Below are positions 17,707 through 26,307 of a DNA stretch of 64,000 nt, piece by piece. A program made the translations under genes and the position numbers. The notes beneath the pieces are model-generated. The model ran no database searches. It was not told the origin of the DNA and was given only the letters and a program-made list of their open reading frames with translations. The first letter of the stretch is position 1. Each line of letters starts with the position of its first letter. The stretch comes from Methylomagnum ishizawai (GTDB lineage Bacteria > Pseudomonadota > Gammaproteobacteria > Methylococcales > Methylococcaceae): NCBI RefSeq assembly GCF_019670005.1, contig NZ_AP019783.1:578501-642500 (forward strand), written 5' to 3'.

Positions 17707-19186
17707 TCCCAAGCTGCGCCGCTACGCGCTCGGCGGCGTCATCGACGTGGACGCCATCCCCGCCCTGGAACCGCTCTACGGGCTCCCGGCCGGCATCCGG
17801 GTCGAACTGGACTTCGCGGCGGTACAGCGGGTCAATTCCATGGGGCTGGCGCAATTGCTCAAGCTGTTCGAGCATTGGCAGGCTTGCGGAATCGATATCC
17901 GGGTCGAGAACGCCAACCGCATGACCGCGATGCTGTTCAAGATGACCGGGTTGGATCGTTTCCTGGGCACCGGGGGCGCGAAGCCGGCCCCCGCCGCCGC
18001 GTCCCCGGCCCAGGCCGCCGAGCGCATCCGGGTCCGTTTGCGCGGCATCCTCGATATCGACGCCATCGCCACCCTGGAACCCTTGTACAAATTGCCCGAC
18101 GGGGCCGAGGTGGAACTGGATTTCGCCGAGGTGCAGCGGGTCAATTCCATGGGTTTGGCGCAATTGCTCAAGCTGTTCGAGCATTGGCAGGCCAGGGGCA
18201 TCGCCATCCGCGCCAGCCATGTCGGGCGCATGACCGCGATGCTGTTCAAGATGACCGGACTGGAGCGCTTCCTGGTACCCGAGGCGGCGGCGCAACCCGC
18301 GTTGGCGGTCAATTCCGGGCTGAGCCTGGACGGTCCCGCCGCCCCGGCCAAGTCCCTGGCCTATGCCAAGCCGGTCGCCTCCACCGGGCCCAGGGCCATG
18401 GTGCCGCCCGCCGCCGCGCCGCTGGCCGCCGCCGGGGACCATGCCCTGAACTGGCAGGTCCATATGCAGAGCAACCAGCAACTCAACGGCTGGTATTTCC
18501 TCAACACCCATTTGCAGCGGCGCCTGGGGTTGGCGGCGCATCTCGACATCGCCGACAACCTGCTGGGCGAGCGGGGCAAGGCGGTGGCCCCGGCGGAGTT
18601 GGTCTTCACCAAGCCCTTCGACGCGGTGCGCTTGATTACCCGGCAAGGCTACCGGCCCTTGGCCCGGCCTTCCGACCAGAGCGACGAAGTCACCCTGTTG
18701 GCGCGGGCCGACGATGGCCGCGCCACCCTGGCCGAGTTCGCCGGGTGCAAGGTGGCCGCCGCCACCCCGGATACCTTCGTCTACCTGCTGGGCCGTTATC
18801 TGCTGGACGAACAGGGGCTGGATTCGGGGGCGATGAGCTACCAATTCCCCGGCCACGAGATCAAGGCGGTGCAGATGCTGCTCAAGGGCGAGGCCGATTT
18901 GCTGTTCATGCACGGGGAGAACTACCGGCGTTTGTCCGGCATGACCCGGCGCATGGTGCGGGCCTTGGACCAGAGCGAGGCCGGTTTCGCCTTCCATCTG
19001 TGGTGCTTGTCGCCGCGGCGCGTGGAATTGGCCGAACCCTTGCGCGATTTCCTCATCGGCATGAACCACGACGAGGAGGGCCGGAAGCTTTTGGCCGAAC
19101 TCGGCTATGCCGAATGGGTGGAGCCGATCCCGGAGGATATCGAGATGTTGGAGCGGATCTATACCCTGTACGGCGGCGGGGATTGA
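17663..19186 (+). CDS. Tandem STAS domains fused to a PhnD-like periplasmic-binding fold
   Basis: A 507-residue protein. Two STAS domains lie at residues about 1-103 and 104-206; their cores are nearly identical (NSMGLAQLLKLFEHW in both). After an Ala/Pro linker (about 215-280), residues about 285-505 resemble PhnD/TctC-type phosphonate-binding proteins (PAELVFTKPFDAVR, YLLGRYLLDEQGL, HEIKAVQMLLKGEADLLFMHGE). No signal peptide is present, so this binding domain would be cytosolic. At the usual STAS phosphorylation site (DSSG in classical anti-sigma antagonists) both copies read NSMG (residues 58-61 and 161-164). The start at MSPTILHIQP overlaps the SpoIIE gene by 44 bases. Function unknown; I infer a ligand-sensing partner of the SpoIIE protein. 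Confidence 0.8.
   Translation: MSPTILHIQPVDSADPKLRRYALGGVIDVDAIPALEPLYGLPAGIRVELDFAAVQRVNSMGLAQLLKLFEHWQACGIDIRVENANRMTAMLFKMTGLDRFLGTGGAKPAPAAASPAQAAERIRVRLRGILDIDAIATLEPLYKLPDGAEVELDFAEVQRVNSMGLAQLLKLFEHWQARGIAIRASHVGRMTAMLFKMTGLERFLVPEAAAQPALAVNSGLSLDGPAAPAKSLAYAKPVASTGPRAMVPPAAAPLAAAGDHALNWQVHMQSNQQLNGWYFLNTHLQRRLGLAAHLDIADNLLGERGKAVAPAELVFTKPFDAVRLITRQGYRPLARPSDQSDEVTLLARADDGRATLAEFAGCKVAAATPDTFVYLLGRYLLDEQGLDSGAMSYQFPGHEIKAVQMLLKGEADLLFMHGENYRRLSGMTRRMVRALDQSEAGFAFHLWCLSPRRVELAEPLRDFLIGMNHDEEGRKLLAELGYAEWVEPIPEDIEMLERIYTLYGGGD
17825..18192 (+). repeat. Tandem intragenic duplication, period 309 bp
   Basis: 17825-17883 and 18134-18192 match at 57 of 59 bases, and similarity continues to the shared GCATGACCGCGATGCTGTTC. 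The period of 309 bases equals 103 codons, one STAS domain. Confidence 0.8.
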
Positions 19187-19384
19187 CGCAGCCCGCACCA
19201 TGATGACCTTTGGCTACATTCCATAGCGTCCCTGTCCCACCCCGCGCGACCTGCGGCGACTCTTCCTTTTATGCGAACATAGCCTAGCCTTTAGGGCTGT
19301 GCTTGCATTTCCTGGGTGGGATGGTTTTCCGCGATCTTTCCCCCAGGCGTTTGGATACTTTTTATTCCGACGGAGGAGACGGGT

Positions 19385-21922
19385 ATGGGCGAGTCATTCA
19401 AAACAATCATCCTGGGGGTGTTGTTAACCCTGGTTTCCCTGGCCGGCGTGGCCTGGGGCGATCCTGTGGCCGGGGGCCTGCCCTTCGCCAGGACCGAAGT
19501 GCGCGAACCTTGCGCCAATTACACGCCGACCAAACAACCCTTCTTCGGCGAGACCCACCTGCATACCGCGTATTCGTTCGACGCGGTGGTGCTGGAAACC
19601 CGCAATACCCCGGAGCAAGCCTATCTCTACGCCAAGGGCGGACGGGTGGGTTTGCCGCCTTGGGCCGATACCCGTATCCAGGACGACACCCCGCCCGACC
19701 AGAAGACGCTGGTGGCTGCGTATCCCTACTGCATGCCGGGCGAACATTGCCAGTTCATGGCGACGCGGACCGTGCAATTCCCCGAGGGCCGGGCGCTGGA
19801 TTTCGCCGCGATCACCGACCATTCCGAGCAATTCGGCGAATCCAACACCTGTATGTTCGAGGCGACCCAGTCCTGCGCCGCCGACAGCGATTGCGATACC
19901 CGGAACGGGCAGAAATGCTTCACCGCGCCCGGTGCCGACACCGGAATGTGCCGGCCCAGGGGCTATAACGACCCGATCTGCGTGGCCGCCCGCGACGAAC
20001 TCTCGCGCCTGCGCCAGGGCGCGGTGCCCGGCATCATGGCGGGCTTCGAGAACGTGGCGGAAAACCCGGCCCGTCCCCCCGTCTGCGGCCCGGACGGGCG
20101 GCGCTGCGCCCAGCAGGCCAAGCTGGTCTGGGACAAGGTCCGCTCCATGGCCAACGACGCCTACGACCGCAGTTCCGCCTGCGCCTTCACTTCCTTCATC
20201 GCCTACGAATACACCGCGATGGCCGCCAACGGGCGCTGCGCGGACGCCACCGCCTTGCCCTGCTGGGATCAGCGCCAAAACAACAAGGTGGTCGACAAGC
20301 CCGACGACAACACGCCTTCCGCCGATTGTCCGAGCGGTGCCGCCTGCCTCATGAATTTCACCGGCAATTCCGGGGCCGACAACCTGCACCGCAACGTGAT
20401 TTTCCGCAACGATCAAGTGATCGACCAACCGCTCAGCAATGTCGAAGCGCCCTTGGGCTGCGGCGCGGGGGCCGATTGCACCTCGGCCCCCGGCTGGCCG
20501 GTGGCGTCCCCGGTGCCGATGTTGCAAAAACTGAAGGAAGCCTGTACCGACAATCCAAGCAAGCCGGATTGCGACGTGCTGACCATCCCCCACAATCCCA
20601 ATATGAGCCGGGGCAGCATGTTCATTCCCCCGGCCAACACCCCCGCTGGCTTGGCCGAGGCGGCGCTGCGCCAGGAATTCGAGCCGCTGGTGGAAATCAC
20701 CCAGATCAAAGGGCAGTCGGAATGCCGCTATAACGCCAAGACGGGCATGGCCTGGACCAATCCCCCGGACGAGTTGTGCGGTTTCGAGAACGAGGGCTGG
20801 GCGCGGCTCGGCGGGGTGGCCGATGGCTACCTGACCGACGAGTTGCAAACCACCGATACCATCCCGGCCCGCAGCTATGTCCGCAACACCCTCGAAAACG
20901 GCCTCGCCTATGCCGCCAAGCACGGCGTCAATCCGTTCCAACTCGGTTTCGCCGGGGCCTTGGACAACCACAACGGCACGCCGGGGCAGACCGACGCGGC
21001 GCAGTACGCCAAGAGCGGTGCCCACGGCATCCAGAGTTTCGCCACGTCTTCCGGGGCTTTGAACGAGCGCTTTTTCCTGGGGCTCGAAACCAATGCCGGC
21101 GGCTTGACCGTGGCCTGGGCGGAGGAGAATTCCCGCGACGCGATCTTCACCGCGCTCAAAAACCGCGAGACCTACGCCACCAGCGGCACCCGGCCCATCG
21201 TGCGCGTCTTCGGCGGCTTCGGCTTGCCCAAGAACCTGTGCGACAAGGGCGATTTCGCGGAGCGTGGCTACGCCGGCGGCGTGCCCATGGGCGGCACGCT
21301 GGCGGGATCGCCCGGCGGGCAGGCACCGAGCTTCGCTGTCAGCGCCCTGATGGACGCAGGTTGGCCGGGCCATGCCGGCACACCCCTGGAACGGGCGCAG
21401 ATCGTGAAGGGCTGGGTGGATGCGGGCGGCGCGACCCATGAGAAGGTCTACGACGTGGTCGGCAAGGCTTCCGGCAAGGCACCGGAAGACTTGGTGAACC
21501 TGCGTACCTGCAAGCCGGCCTCCTGGGAAGGGGCGAAGGAGCTTTGCACGGTCTGGACCGATCCGGCATTCAATCCGGCCCAGCACGCTTTCTATTACGT
21601 GCGGGTGCTGGAAAACCCCAGTTGCCGCTGGACCCAATATTACTGCAACGCCCGTGGCGTCGATTGCAGCAAGCCGATGGGCACCTGCCGCACCAAGGAC
21701 CGCTCCTTTAACAAGAAGGGCTGCAATAGCAACGCCGAGTGCGGGGGCGGGGTCTGCACCTTGCCGCAAAGCTACGAGGAGTACGAATACACCCAATGCT
21801 GTAGCGGCATCGTGCCCCAGACCGTGCAGCAACGCGCTTGGACCTCGCCGATTTGGTATAAGCCGGCCGCGTCGCCCCTCGCCGATCTGTTGAAGGACGC
21901 TCCCGCCTTGGCGGGCCGTTGA
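19385..21922 (+). CDS. DUF3604 family secreted protein
   Basis: An 845-residue exported protein. The signal peptide is residues about 1-25 (MGESFKTIILGVLLTLVSLA, cleavage near AWG). The DUF3604 core has PHP-like metal-binding signatures: FFGETHLHTAYSFDA (residues about 55-69) and DFAAITDHSEQFGE. It also carries cysteine-rich inserts, CMFEATQSCAADSDCDT with following cysteines, and near the C-terminus CNSNAECGGGVC and TQCCSG; these probably form disulfides in the periplasm. Family members resemble metal-dependent hydrolases, but no substrate is known to me. The start follows GGAGGAGACGG. It heads a three-gene operon, 22 bases before the PpiC gene. It is longer than many relatives (600-700 residues) because of the cysteine-rich segments. 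Confidence 0.88.
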   Translation: MGESFKTIILGVLLTLVSLAGVAWGDPVAGGLPFARTEVREPCANYTPTKQPFFGETHLHTAYSFDAVVLETRNTPEQAYLYAKGGRVGLPPWADTRIQDDTPPDQKTLVAAYPYCMPGEHCQFMATRTVQFPEGRALDFAAITDHSEQFGESNTCMFEATQSCAADSDCDTRNGQKCFTAPGADTGMCRPRGYNDPICVAARDELSRLRQGAVPGIMAGFENVAENPARPPVCGPDGRRCAQQAKLVWDKVRSMANDAYDRSSACAFTSFIAYEYTAMAANGRCADATALPCWDQRQNNKVVDKPDDNTPSADCPSGAACLMNFTGNSGADNLHRNVIFRNDQVIDQPLSNVEAPLGCGAGADCTSAPGWPVASPVPMLQKLKEACTDNPSKPDCDVLTIPHNPNMSRGSMFIPPANTPAGLAEAALRQEFEPLVEITQIKGQSECRYNAKTGMAWTNPPDELCGFENEGWARLGGVADGYLTDELQTTDTIPARSYVRNTLENGLAYAAKHGVNPFQLGFAGALDNHNGTPGQTDAAQYAKSGAHGIQSFATSSGALNERFFLGLETNAGGLTVAWAEENSRDAIFTALKNRETYATSGTRPIVRVFGGFGLPKNLCDKGDFAERGYAGGVPMGGTLAGSPGGQAPSFAVSALMDAGWPGHAGTPLERAQIVKGWVDAGGATHEKVYDVVGKASGKAPEDLVNLRTCKPASWEGAKELCTVWTDPAFNPAQHAFYYVRVLENPSCRWTQYYCNARGVDCSKPMGTCRTKDRSFNKKGCNSNAECGGGVCTLPQSYEEYEYTQCCSGIVPQTVQQRAWTSPIWYKPAASPLADLLKDAPALAGR

Positions 21923-21944
21923 AACAGGAGGGTGGAGGCATTCC

Positions 21945-22940
21945 ATGGTTCGGCGCTGGCTTCGGCATCCGCTGCTGCATTTCGTGGTGATCGGGGCGGC
22001 CCTGTTCGCGTTGCGGGCGTTCTGGCCTGGGGCCGAACCCGATCGGCCCCAGGCGCAACGGGAGCCGCTGGTCGTCACCGCGGCCCGTATCGAGACGCTG
22101 CGGGCCGATTTCACGCGGCGCTGGGGTAAGCCGCCCACCGCGCAGGAGCTATCGGCCCTGATCGTCCAGACCCTCGATGAGGAACTGCTGTACCGGGAGG
22201 CGCGGCTGCTCGCGCTCGACTATGAAGACCCCAGCGTGCGCCGCCGCTTGATCGAAAAAATGCGGGCGGTGGGCAGCCACCCCGGACGGGACCCGGACGA
22301 ATTGGCCCGCGAGGCGCGGGCGCTCGGGCTCGACGACGACGCGGTCATCCGCCGGCTGTTGGTGGAGAAAATGCGTATCCTCCTCGCGCAAGACCCACAG
22401 GCTCCGGCATTCACTGAAGAGCAACTGCGGGATTATCTCCAGCGGCACCGCGAGCGTTTCGAGTTGCCGCCCGCGATCACCTTCACCCAGGTCTTCCTGA
22501 GCGAGGCCCGGCATGGAGCCGGCCTGAAGCGGGCCGCCCAGACCTTGCTCCGCCGGATACGCGCCTTGTCGCCGCCGGACGCGGCGGGGCTGTCGGACCC
22601 GTTCCTGCTGGGCTTGCGGCTACAAGCCTGGACTTGGAACCGTGTCACGGCGCGTTTCGGCAAGCCGTTCGCCGAACAGGTGTTCGCCCTAAGGCCGGGC
22701 GCTTGGTCCGGCCCCATCGAATCGCCCTATGGGCTGCACCTGGTTTGGGTGGAGGAGGTATCCGTCCGGCACCTGCCGGAACCCGAGTCGATCCGGCAGC
22801 AACTGGTCGAGGGCCTACAGGCGGAACAGGCGGAGGCGCAATTGGCGCGGGGCATGGAACGGCTGCGCGGACTCTACGGTATCCAGGTCGAGGGGCACGG
22901 GGAATTGTCCAGCCCCCGCACCCTGGCGGCGCGGCCCTGA
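21945..22940 (+). CDS. Membrane-anchored PpiC-type peptidyl-prolyl isomerase
   Basis: A 331-residue protein with one N-terminal transmembrane anchor (residues about 8-27, LLHFVVIGAALFALRAF), a SurA/PrsA-like helical chaperone region (about 45-180) and a parvulin-like domain (about 185-300, ITFTQVFLSEARHG ... VFALRPGAWSGPIESPYGLHLVWVEE). It presumably folds exported proteins in the periplasm. Second gene of the operon; it ends one base before the HupE-like gene. A dedicated foldase beside a large disulfide-rich secreted protein suggests the DUF3604 protein as its client, which is inference. Confidence 0.86.
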   Translation: MVRRWLRHPLLHFVVIGAALFALRAFWPGAEPDRPQAQREPLVVTAARIETLRADFTRRWGKPPTAQELSALIVQTLDEELLYREARLLALDYEDPSVRRRLIEKMRAVGSHPGRDPDELAREARALGLDDDAVIRRLLVEKMRILLAQDPQAPAFTEEQLRDYLQRHRERFELPPAITFTQVFLSEARHGAGLKRAAQTLLRRIRALSPPDAAGLSDPFLLGLRLQAWTWNRVTARFGKPFAEQVFALRPGAWSGPIESPYGLHLVWVEEVSVRHLPEPESIRQQLVEGLQAEQAEAQLARGMERLRGLYGIQVEGHGELSSPRTLAARP

Positions 22941-22941
22941 C

Positions 22942-23946
22942 ATGGCCGGTCCGTGGCGCGGGAGCCTGTGGGCGCTGGCCTTGTGGATGGCGGGGGCGCT
23001 GCCGGTCGGGATGGCGCATCCGCTCGACCCGGCGTTGCTGGAAATCCACGAATCCACCGCGGGGGCCCTCGATATTTTGTGGCGCTTGCCGTCCGCCCAG
23101 GAGGCCGAGCCGCCGCTGCGGGCGGTCCTGCCGGACGCCTGCAAGCCGGTGTCCACCACCAGCATCGACCGCTCCGGCCCGCTGGTCACCCAGCGCTGGC
23201 GCGCCGTGTGCGATCCCGCTGACTTGGTCGGCCGGCCCATCGCCGTCACCGGCCTGCGCGAGCGCCAGACCGACGCCTTGCTGCGGGTCCATTTGGCGGA
23301 TGGGCGCTTGATCCAACACGTCCTGCGCGGCGACGCCCCCTTGCTGCTCATTCCCGAACGGGCCGGTCGGTTCGATGTATTACGGGATTATCTGCGCCTC
23401 GGCTTCGAGCATATCCTGGGCGGGCCGGACCATTTGCTCTTCGTCCTCGGGCTGGTGTTGCTGATCCTGGGCTGGAAGCGGCTGTTGTGGACCATCACGG
23501 CTTTCACCGTTGGCCATAGCGCCACTCTTTCCCTCGCCGTGCTGGGCGTGGTCCGGGTGCCGCCCCAACCGGTCGAGGTCTTGATCGCGTTGACCCTCGT
23601 CGTCGTCGCCGTGGAACTGGCCCGGCGGGGTCCGGGGGGGGGAACCTGGGCGCGGCGGTTCCCCTGGGCCATGGCGTCCGCGTTCGGTTTGCTGCATGGG
23701 CTGGGTTTCGCGGGGGCGCTGGCCCAGGTCGGGCTACCGGCGGAGGAGATACCGCTGGCCTTGTTCGCGTTCAATCTGGGGATCGAGACCGGGCAGGTGC
23801 TATGGGTCGCGGTGATTTTGGCGGGTCGCGCCGGGTTGGAGGCCATGCCGTTGCGCTGGCCGTGGCCGGTCGGCTGGGTTCCCGCCTATGCGATTGGGTC
23901 GCTGGGGATTTATTGGGTGATCGAGCGGGCGGCGTCTTGGCTCTAG
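22942..23946 (+). CDS. HupE/UreJ family membrane protein
   Basis: A 334-residue protein with a signal peptide (residues 1-24, ending near GMAHP), a periplasmic domain (about 25-140) and a C-terminal six- or seven-helix HupE/UreJ-like domain. Family signatures are GGPDHLLFVLGLVLL, FTVGHSATLSLAVLG, HGLGFAGALAQVG and FNLGIETGQVLWV. Relatives move or sense divalent metals such as nickel or cobalt, but the substrate of this subgroup is not established. It is coupled to the PpiC gene with a one-base gap. A hydrogenase gene lies 9 kb upstream, but linkage to nickel use is only suggestive. Confidence 0.87.
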   Translation: MAGPWRGSLWALALWMAGALPVGMAHPLDPALLEIHESTAGALDILWRLPSAQEAEPPLRAVLPDACKPVSTTSIDRSGPLVTQRWRAVCDPADLVGRPIAVTGLRERQTDALLRVHLADGRLIQHVLRGDAPLLLIPERAGRFDVLRDYLRLGFEHILGGPDHLLFVLGLVLLILGWKRLLWTITAFTVGHSATLSLAVLGVVRVPPQPVEVLIALTLVVVAVELARRGPGGGTWARRFPWAMASAFGLLHGLGFAGALAQVGLPAEEIPLALFAFNLGIETGQVLWVAVILAGRAGLEAMPLRWPWPVGWVPAYAIGSLGIYWVIERAASWL

Positions 23947-24036
23947 GCGGCTCGCCGCCGGGCGCGGGCTGCGGCCCCGTCCGCCATCCCAGCGCTTGAG
24001 CTTGCCTTTCTGGACGGCGGAAGCCATCCGTCCCGC

Positions 24037-24696
24037 CTAATGTTGCCTGCCGTCGCCGACCATCGCCCCCACCACGTCGAATTCCAGCAGGTTGATGAGC
24101 TTGGCGACGATATCCTCGGGCGCGGCGGTTTCGACCAGCGCCTGCCGTTCCGGCGGGTTGAAGGGCAGTTGCCCGGCCAGCACGTTGGCCAGCAAGGGCA
24201 CCGGCACCTGTTCCAGGTTGGTCCAATTGGTCTCGAAGCCCTTGCGCTGGAAATATTCCCGCAGCAAGGCCATCAGCCGCAGCCGGTCGTAGCCCACGCT
24301 TTCGTTGGGGGTTTCATAATCCCGTTGGAACCGCGTCCAATCCGCCAGCACCCGGCGGTAGGCCCGCTCGGTGGGGATTTCCTCCACGATATCGAAACGG
24401 CACACCCCGGTCAGCACGATCAGGAGCCGCCCGTCGGAGGTTTCGTTGAAGGAGACGATGCGCCCCGCCGTGCCGGTCCGGTAAACCGCGTCCTCGTTCC
24501 CGGAAGAGGAATCGGGCTGCACCATGCCGATCAAGCGTTCCGAACCCAGGGCGTCCAGCACCATGTCGAGATAGCGTTGCTCGAAGATGTTGAGCGGCAA
24601 CTGGCAACGCGGCATGACAATCGCGTCGGGCAGGGGGAAGATCGGCAGGCTGGAGGGCAGCCGCTCGAAGGGCAGGGTGAAGGGATTGGACGCCAT
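24037..24696 (-). CDS. LON substrate-binding domain protein
   Basis: A 219-residue cytosolic protein consisting of the LON N-terminal (substrate-binding) domain without the AAA or protease domains. The typical opening SSLPIFPLPDAIVMPRCQLP and NIFEQRYLDMV (residues about 15-47) is followed by GTAGRIVSFNETSDGRLLI. Small relatives occur widely in proteobacteria and their function is unclear. I start at MASNPFTLPF; ten upstream codons are possible. It lies 26 bases downstream of the histidine-rich gene on the same strand and converges with the HupE-like gene. Confidence 0.88.
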   Translation of the reverse strand: MASNPFTLPFERLPSSLPIFPLPDAIVMPRCQLPLNIFEQRYLDMVLDALGSERLIGMVQPDSSSGNEDAVYRTGTAGRIVSFNETSDGRLLIVLTGVCRFDIVEEIPTERAYRRVLADWTRFQRDYETPNESVGYDRLRLMALLREYFQRKGFETNWTNLEQVPVPLLANVLAGQLPFNPPERQALVETAAPEDIVAKLINLLEFDVVGAMVGDGRQH

Positions 24697-24722
24697 GGGA
24701 TGACTCCGTAGCTCGGTGGTCC

Positions 24723-25511
24723 TCAACGGCGGGACTTGTGTCCGCCGCGCTTGAAGGTCTTGGCGGGCGTGTGGGCCGCCGGGCGGTGTTTGACCGGGGC
24801 GGCATGGGTCCGGCGTTTGGCTGCGAAACCCGCCTGGGTCGCGTGTGGCCGGGCTTGGCGTAGCGTTTTGGACGGCCCGCGTTTCGGCAGGGCATGGCTC
24901 CGGTGCGCGGGGCCGGCATGGCCGCGGTGGCCGTGTCCTGGATGGCCCAACGGGCGGTGGCTGGCGTGGTGGTGGCCGTGCCTTGGATAGCCCAGCGGGC
25001 GGTGGCTGGCATGGGTGGCGTAGTGGTGGTGGCCGTGTCCGCGTCCATGATGGACGGCCACATGCCGGTACCCATGCCGCGCCGCGCGGTGGCGATGGCC
25101 ATGATAGCTGTGGTGGCCGTGGCGATGCCCGCGTCGATAGTGGCGGTGGCCGTGGCGATGGCCCCGGCCCTGGTGGCGGTACGCGCGATAATGGGCGCGG
25201 CTATAGCGGGGCCGCTCCCAATCGCTGTCGTTGTAATAGCTATGGGCCGGGGCCGAATCATCCCCGGCGGGGGCGTCGGACTCCGTGCCCTGCCGTTCCT
25301 GGTTGCGTTGCCGGAGCCAGCCGCGCAATTGGTCCAAGCGCTGTTGCGGGTTCGCGCTGGAATCTTCCTCGTCCTCGTCCTCGCTATCGGCCTCGTCGAC
25401 TGCGGCGATGACCAGCCCGAAGGATTGCGCCTGGGCGCAGGCTTCCCCGGACAGCGCCAGCCAAGCGCCCAAAGCGTAAAAAAATCCCGCCCGCCTGAAT
25501 TTCACGATCAA
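24723..25511 (-). CDS. Histidine-rich secreted protein
   Basis: A 262-residue protein with a signal peptide (residues about 1-27, ending ACAQA), an acidic stretch (DEADSEDEDEEDSS, about 39-52), a short helical segment, then a region with about 40 histidines from residue 88 to the end. Histidines alternate with Gly and Arg (GHRHGHRHYRRGHRHGHH), and there are repeated ASHRPLG units. No cysteine is seen in this region. The composition suggests Ni, Zn or Cu binding in the periplasm or outside the cell. No domain family recognised. It is divergent from the methionine-rich secreted protein and upstream of the LON-domain gene. The DNA shows matching tandem repeats of about 50 bases at 24940-25040. 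Confidence 0.72.
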   Translation of the reverse strand: MIVKFRRAGFFYALGAWLALSGEACAQAQSFGLVIAAVDEADSEDEDEEDSSANPQQRLDQLRGWLRQRNQERQGTESDAPAGDDSAPAHSYYNDSDWERPRYSRAHYRAYRHQGRGHRHGHRHYRRGHRHGHHSYHGHRHRAARHGYRHVAVHHGRGHGHHHYATHASHRPLGYPRHGHHHASHRPLGHPGHGHRGHAGPAHRSHALPKRGPSKTLRQARPHATQAGFAAKRRTHAAPVKHRPAAHTPAKTFKRGGHKSRR

Positions 25512-25762
25512 TACCTCGAGATTCTACCCAACAAGATACGGGCTTCCCCCACAGGGAAGCGCCGACCCGCCATTCTTGCAGATTGCGGCGGGAGCGGGAA
25601 CGGGAAAATCATACGGGTTCCTGGGGGCGCTGTGTTTTTCCCCGGCGCGGCGGGATTTGGATATCGCTCAAATCGTTGCGTGGTGATTCTGCTAAGCTGG
25701 CCGTACCGCCCGGATCGAGGCGGAGCGATAAGAACCCTTTTCAACCAAGCGAGGACAACGCC

Positions 25763-26206
25763 ATGAAATTCGCAACCGGATTCGCCGCCACCTTGTTGGC
25801 GGCCGCGCTCAGCCTGCCGGTCCTGGCCGAAACCCAACCCGCCGCACCCGCCGCCGCCCCGCCGTCGCCCGCGCCCGGCCAGCCCGCCATGGGGGGCGGT
25901 ATGATGGGTGGCATGGGCGACGAGGCCCACCTCAAGCAGAAGCAGGAATTCTTCCTGAAGATGTATGAAACCTCCGGCAAAATCCTGAGCGCCAAGGACG
26001 ACAAGGAGCGCGACCGCCTCAAGGCCGAGCAGCTCGAAATGATGCGCGAGAACGAGAAAGCCATGCACCAGATGATGCAGCAGCACATGCAGATGATGCG
26101 GCAGGGTGGGGGTATGGGCGGCATGGGCGGGATGCAGCACGGCGGGGGCCAGGGCGGTATGGGCGGGATGCAGCATGGCGACCCGGCGGCGGCACCGGCG
26201 CATTGA
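25763..26206 (+). CDS. Methionine/glycine-rich secreted protein
   Basis: A 147-residue protein with a signal peptide (residues 1-22, ending VLAET), a Pro/Ala linker, a GGGMMGGMG patch (about 45-53), a charged helix (about 55-112) with MHQMMQQHMQMM, and a C-terminal repeat GGMGGMQHG occurring twice. About 19 methionines and several His give MxxM/MxxxM-like patterns typical of copper(I)-binding periplasmic proteins; metal binding is inference. The start is set by the signal peptide, since the frame stays open 60 codons upstream without sense. Divergent from the His-rich gene with a 251-base shared upstream region, so the pair may share control. Confidence 0.78.
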   Translation: MKFATGFAATLLAAALSLPVLAETQPAAPAAAPPSPAPGQPAMGGGMMGGMGDEAHLKQKQEFFLKMYETSGKILSAKDDKERDRLKAEQLEMMRENEKAMHQMMQQHMQMMRQGGGMGGMGGMQHGGGQGGMGGMQHGDPAAAPAH

Positions 26207-26307
26207 TCCCACCGAACCGGCATCCATGGCGGCTCCGCTCCCGGCCCCACGCCCAGCGGAGCTTGCCAGGGGTGGGTTCCCAGGCGGACCGGCCTGAAGC
26301 CTATGGC

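Noticed and set aside
24900-25200. Tandem repeats that could suggest a CRISPR or satellite
   Set aside because: They encode the repeating His-rich and HRPLG units and have no regular spacer structure.
24845-25766. Plus-strand frames opposite the histidine-rich gene, rich in Val/Ala/Met
   Set aside because: The minus frame has a signal peptide and ordered His-Gly/Arg repeats. The plus frames are its complement.
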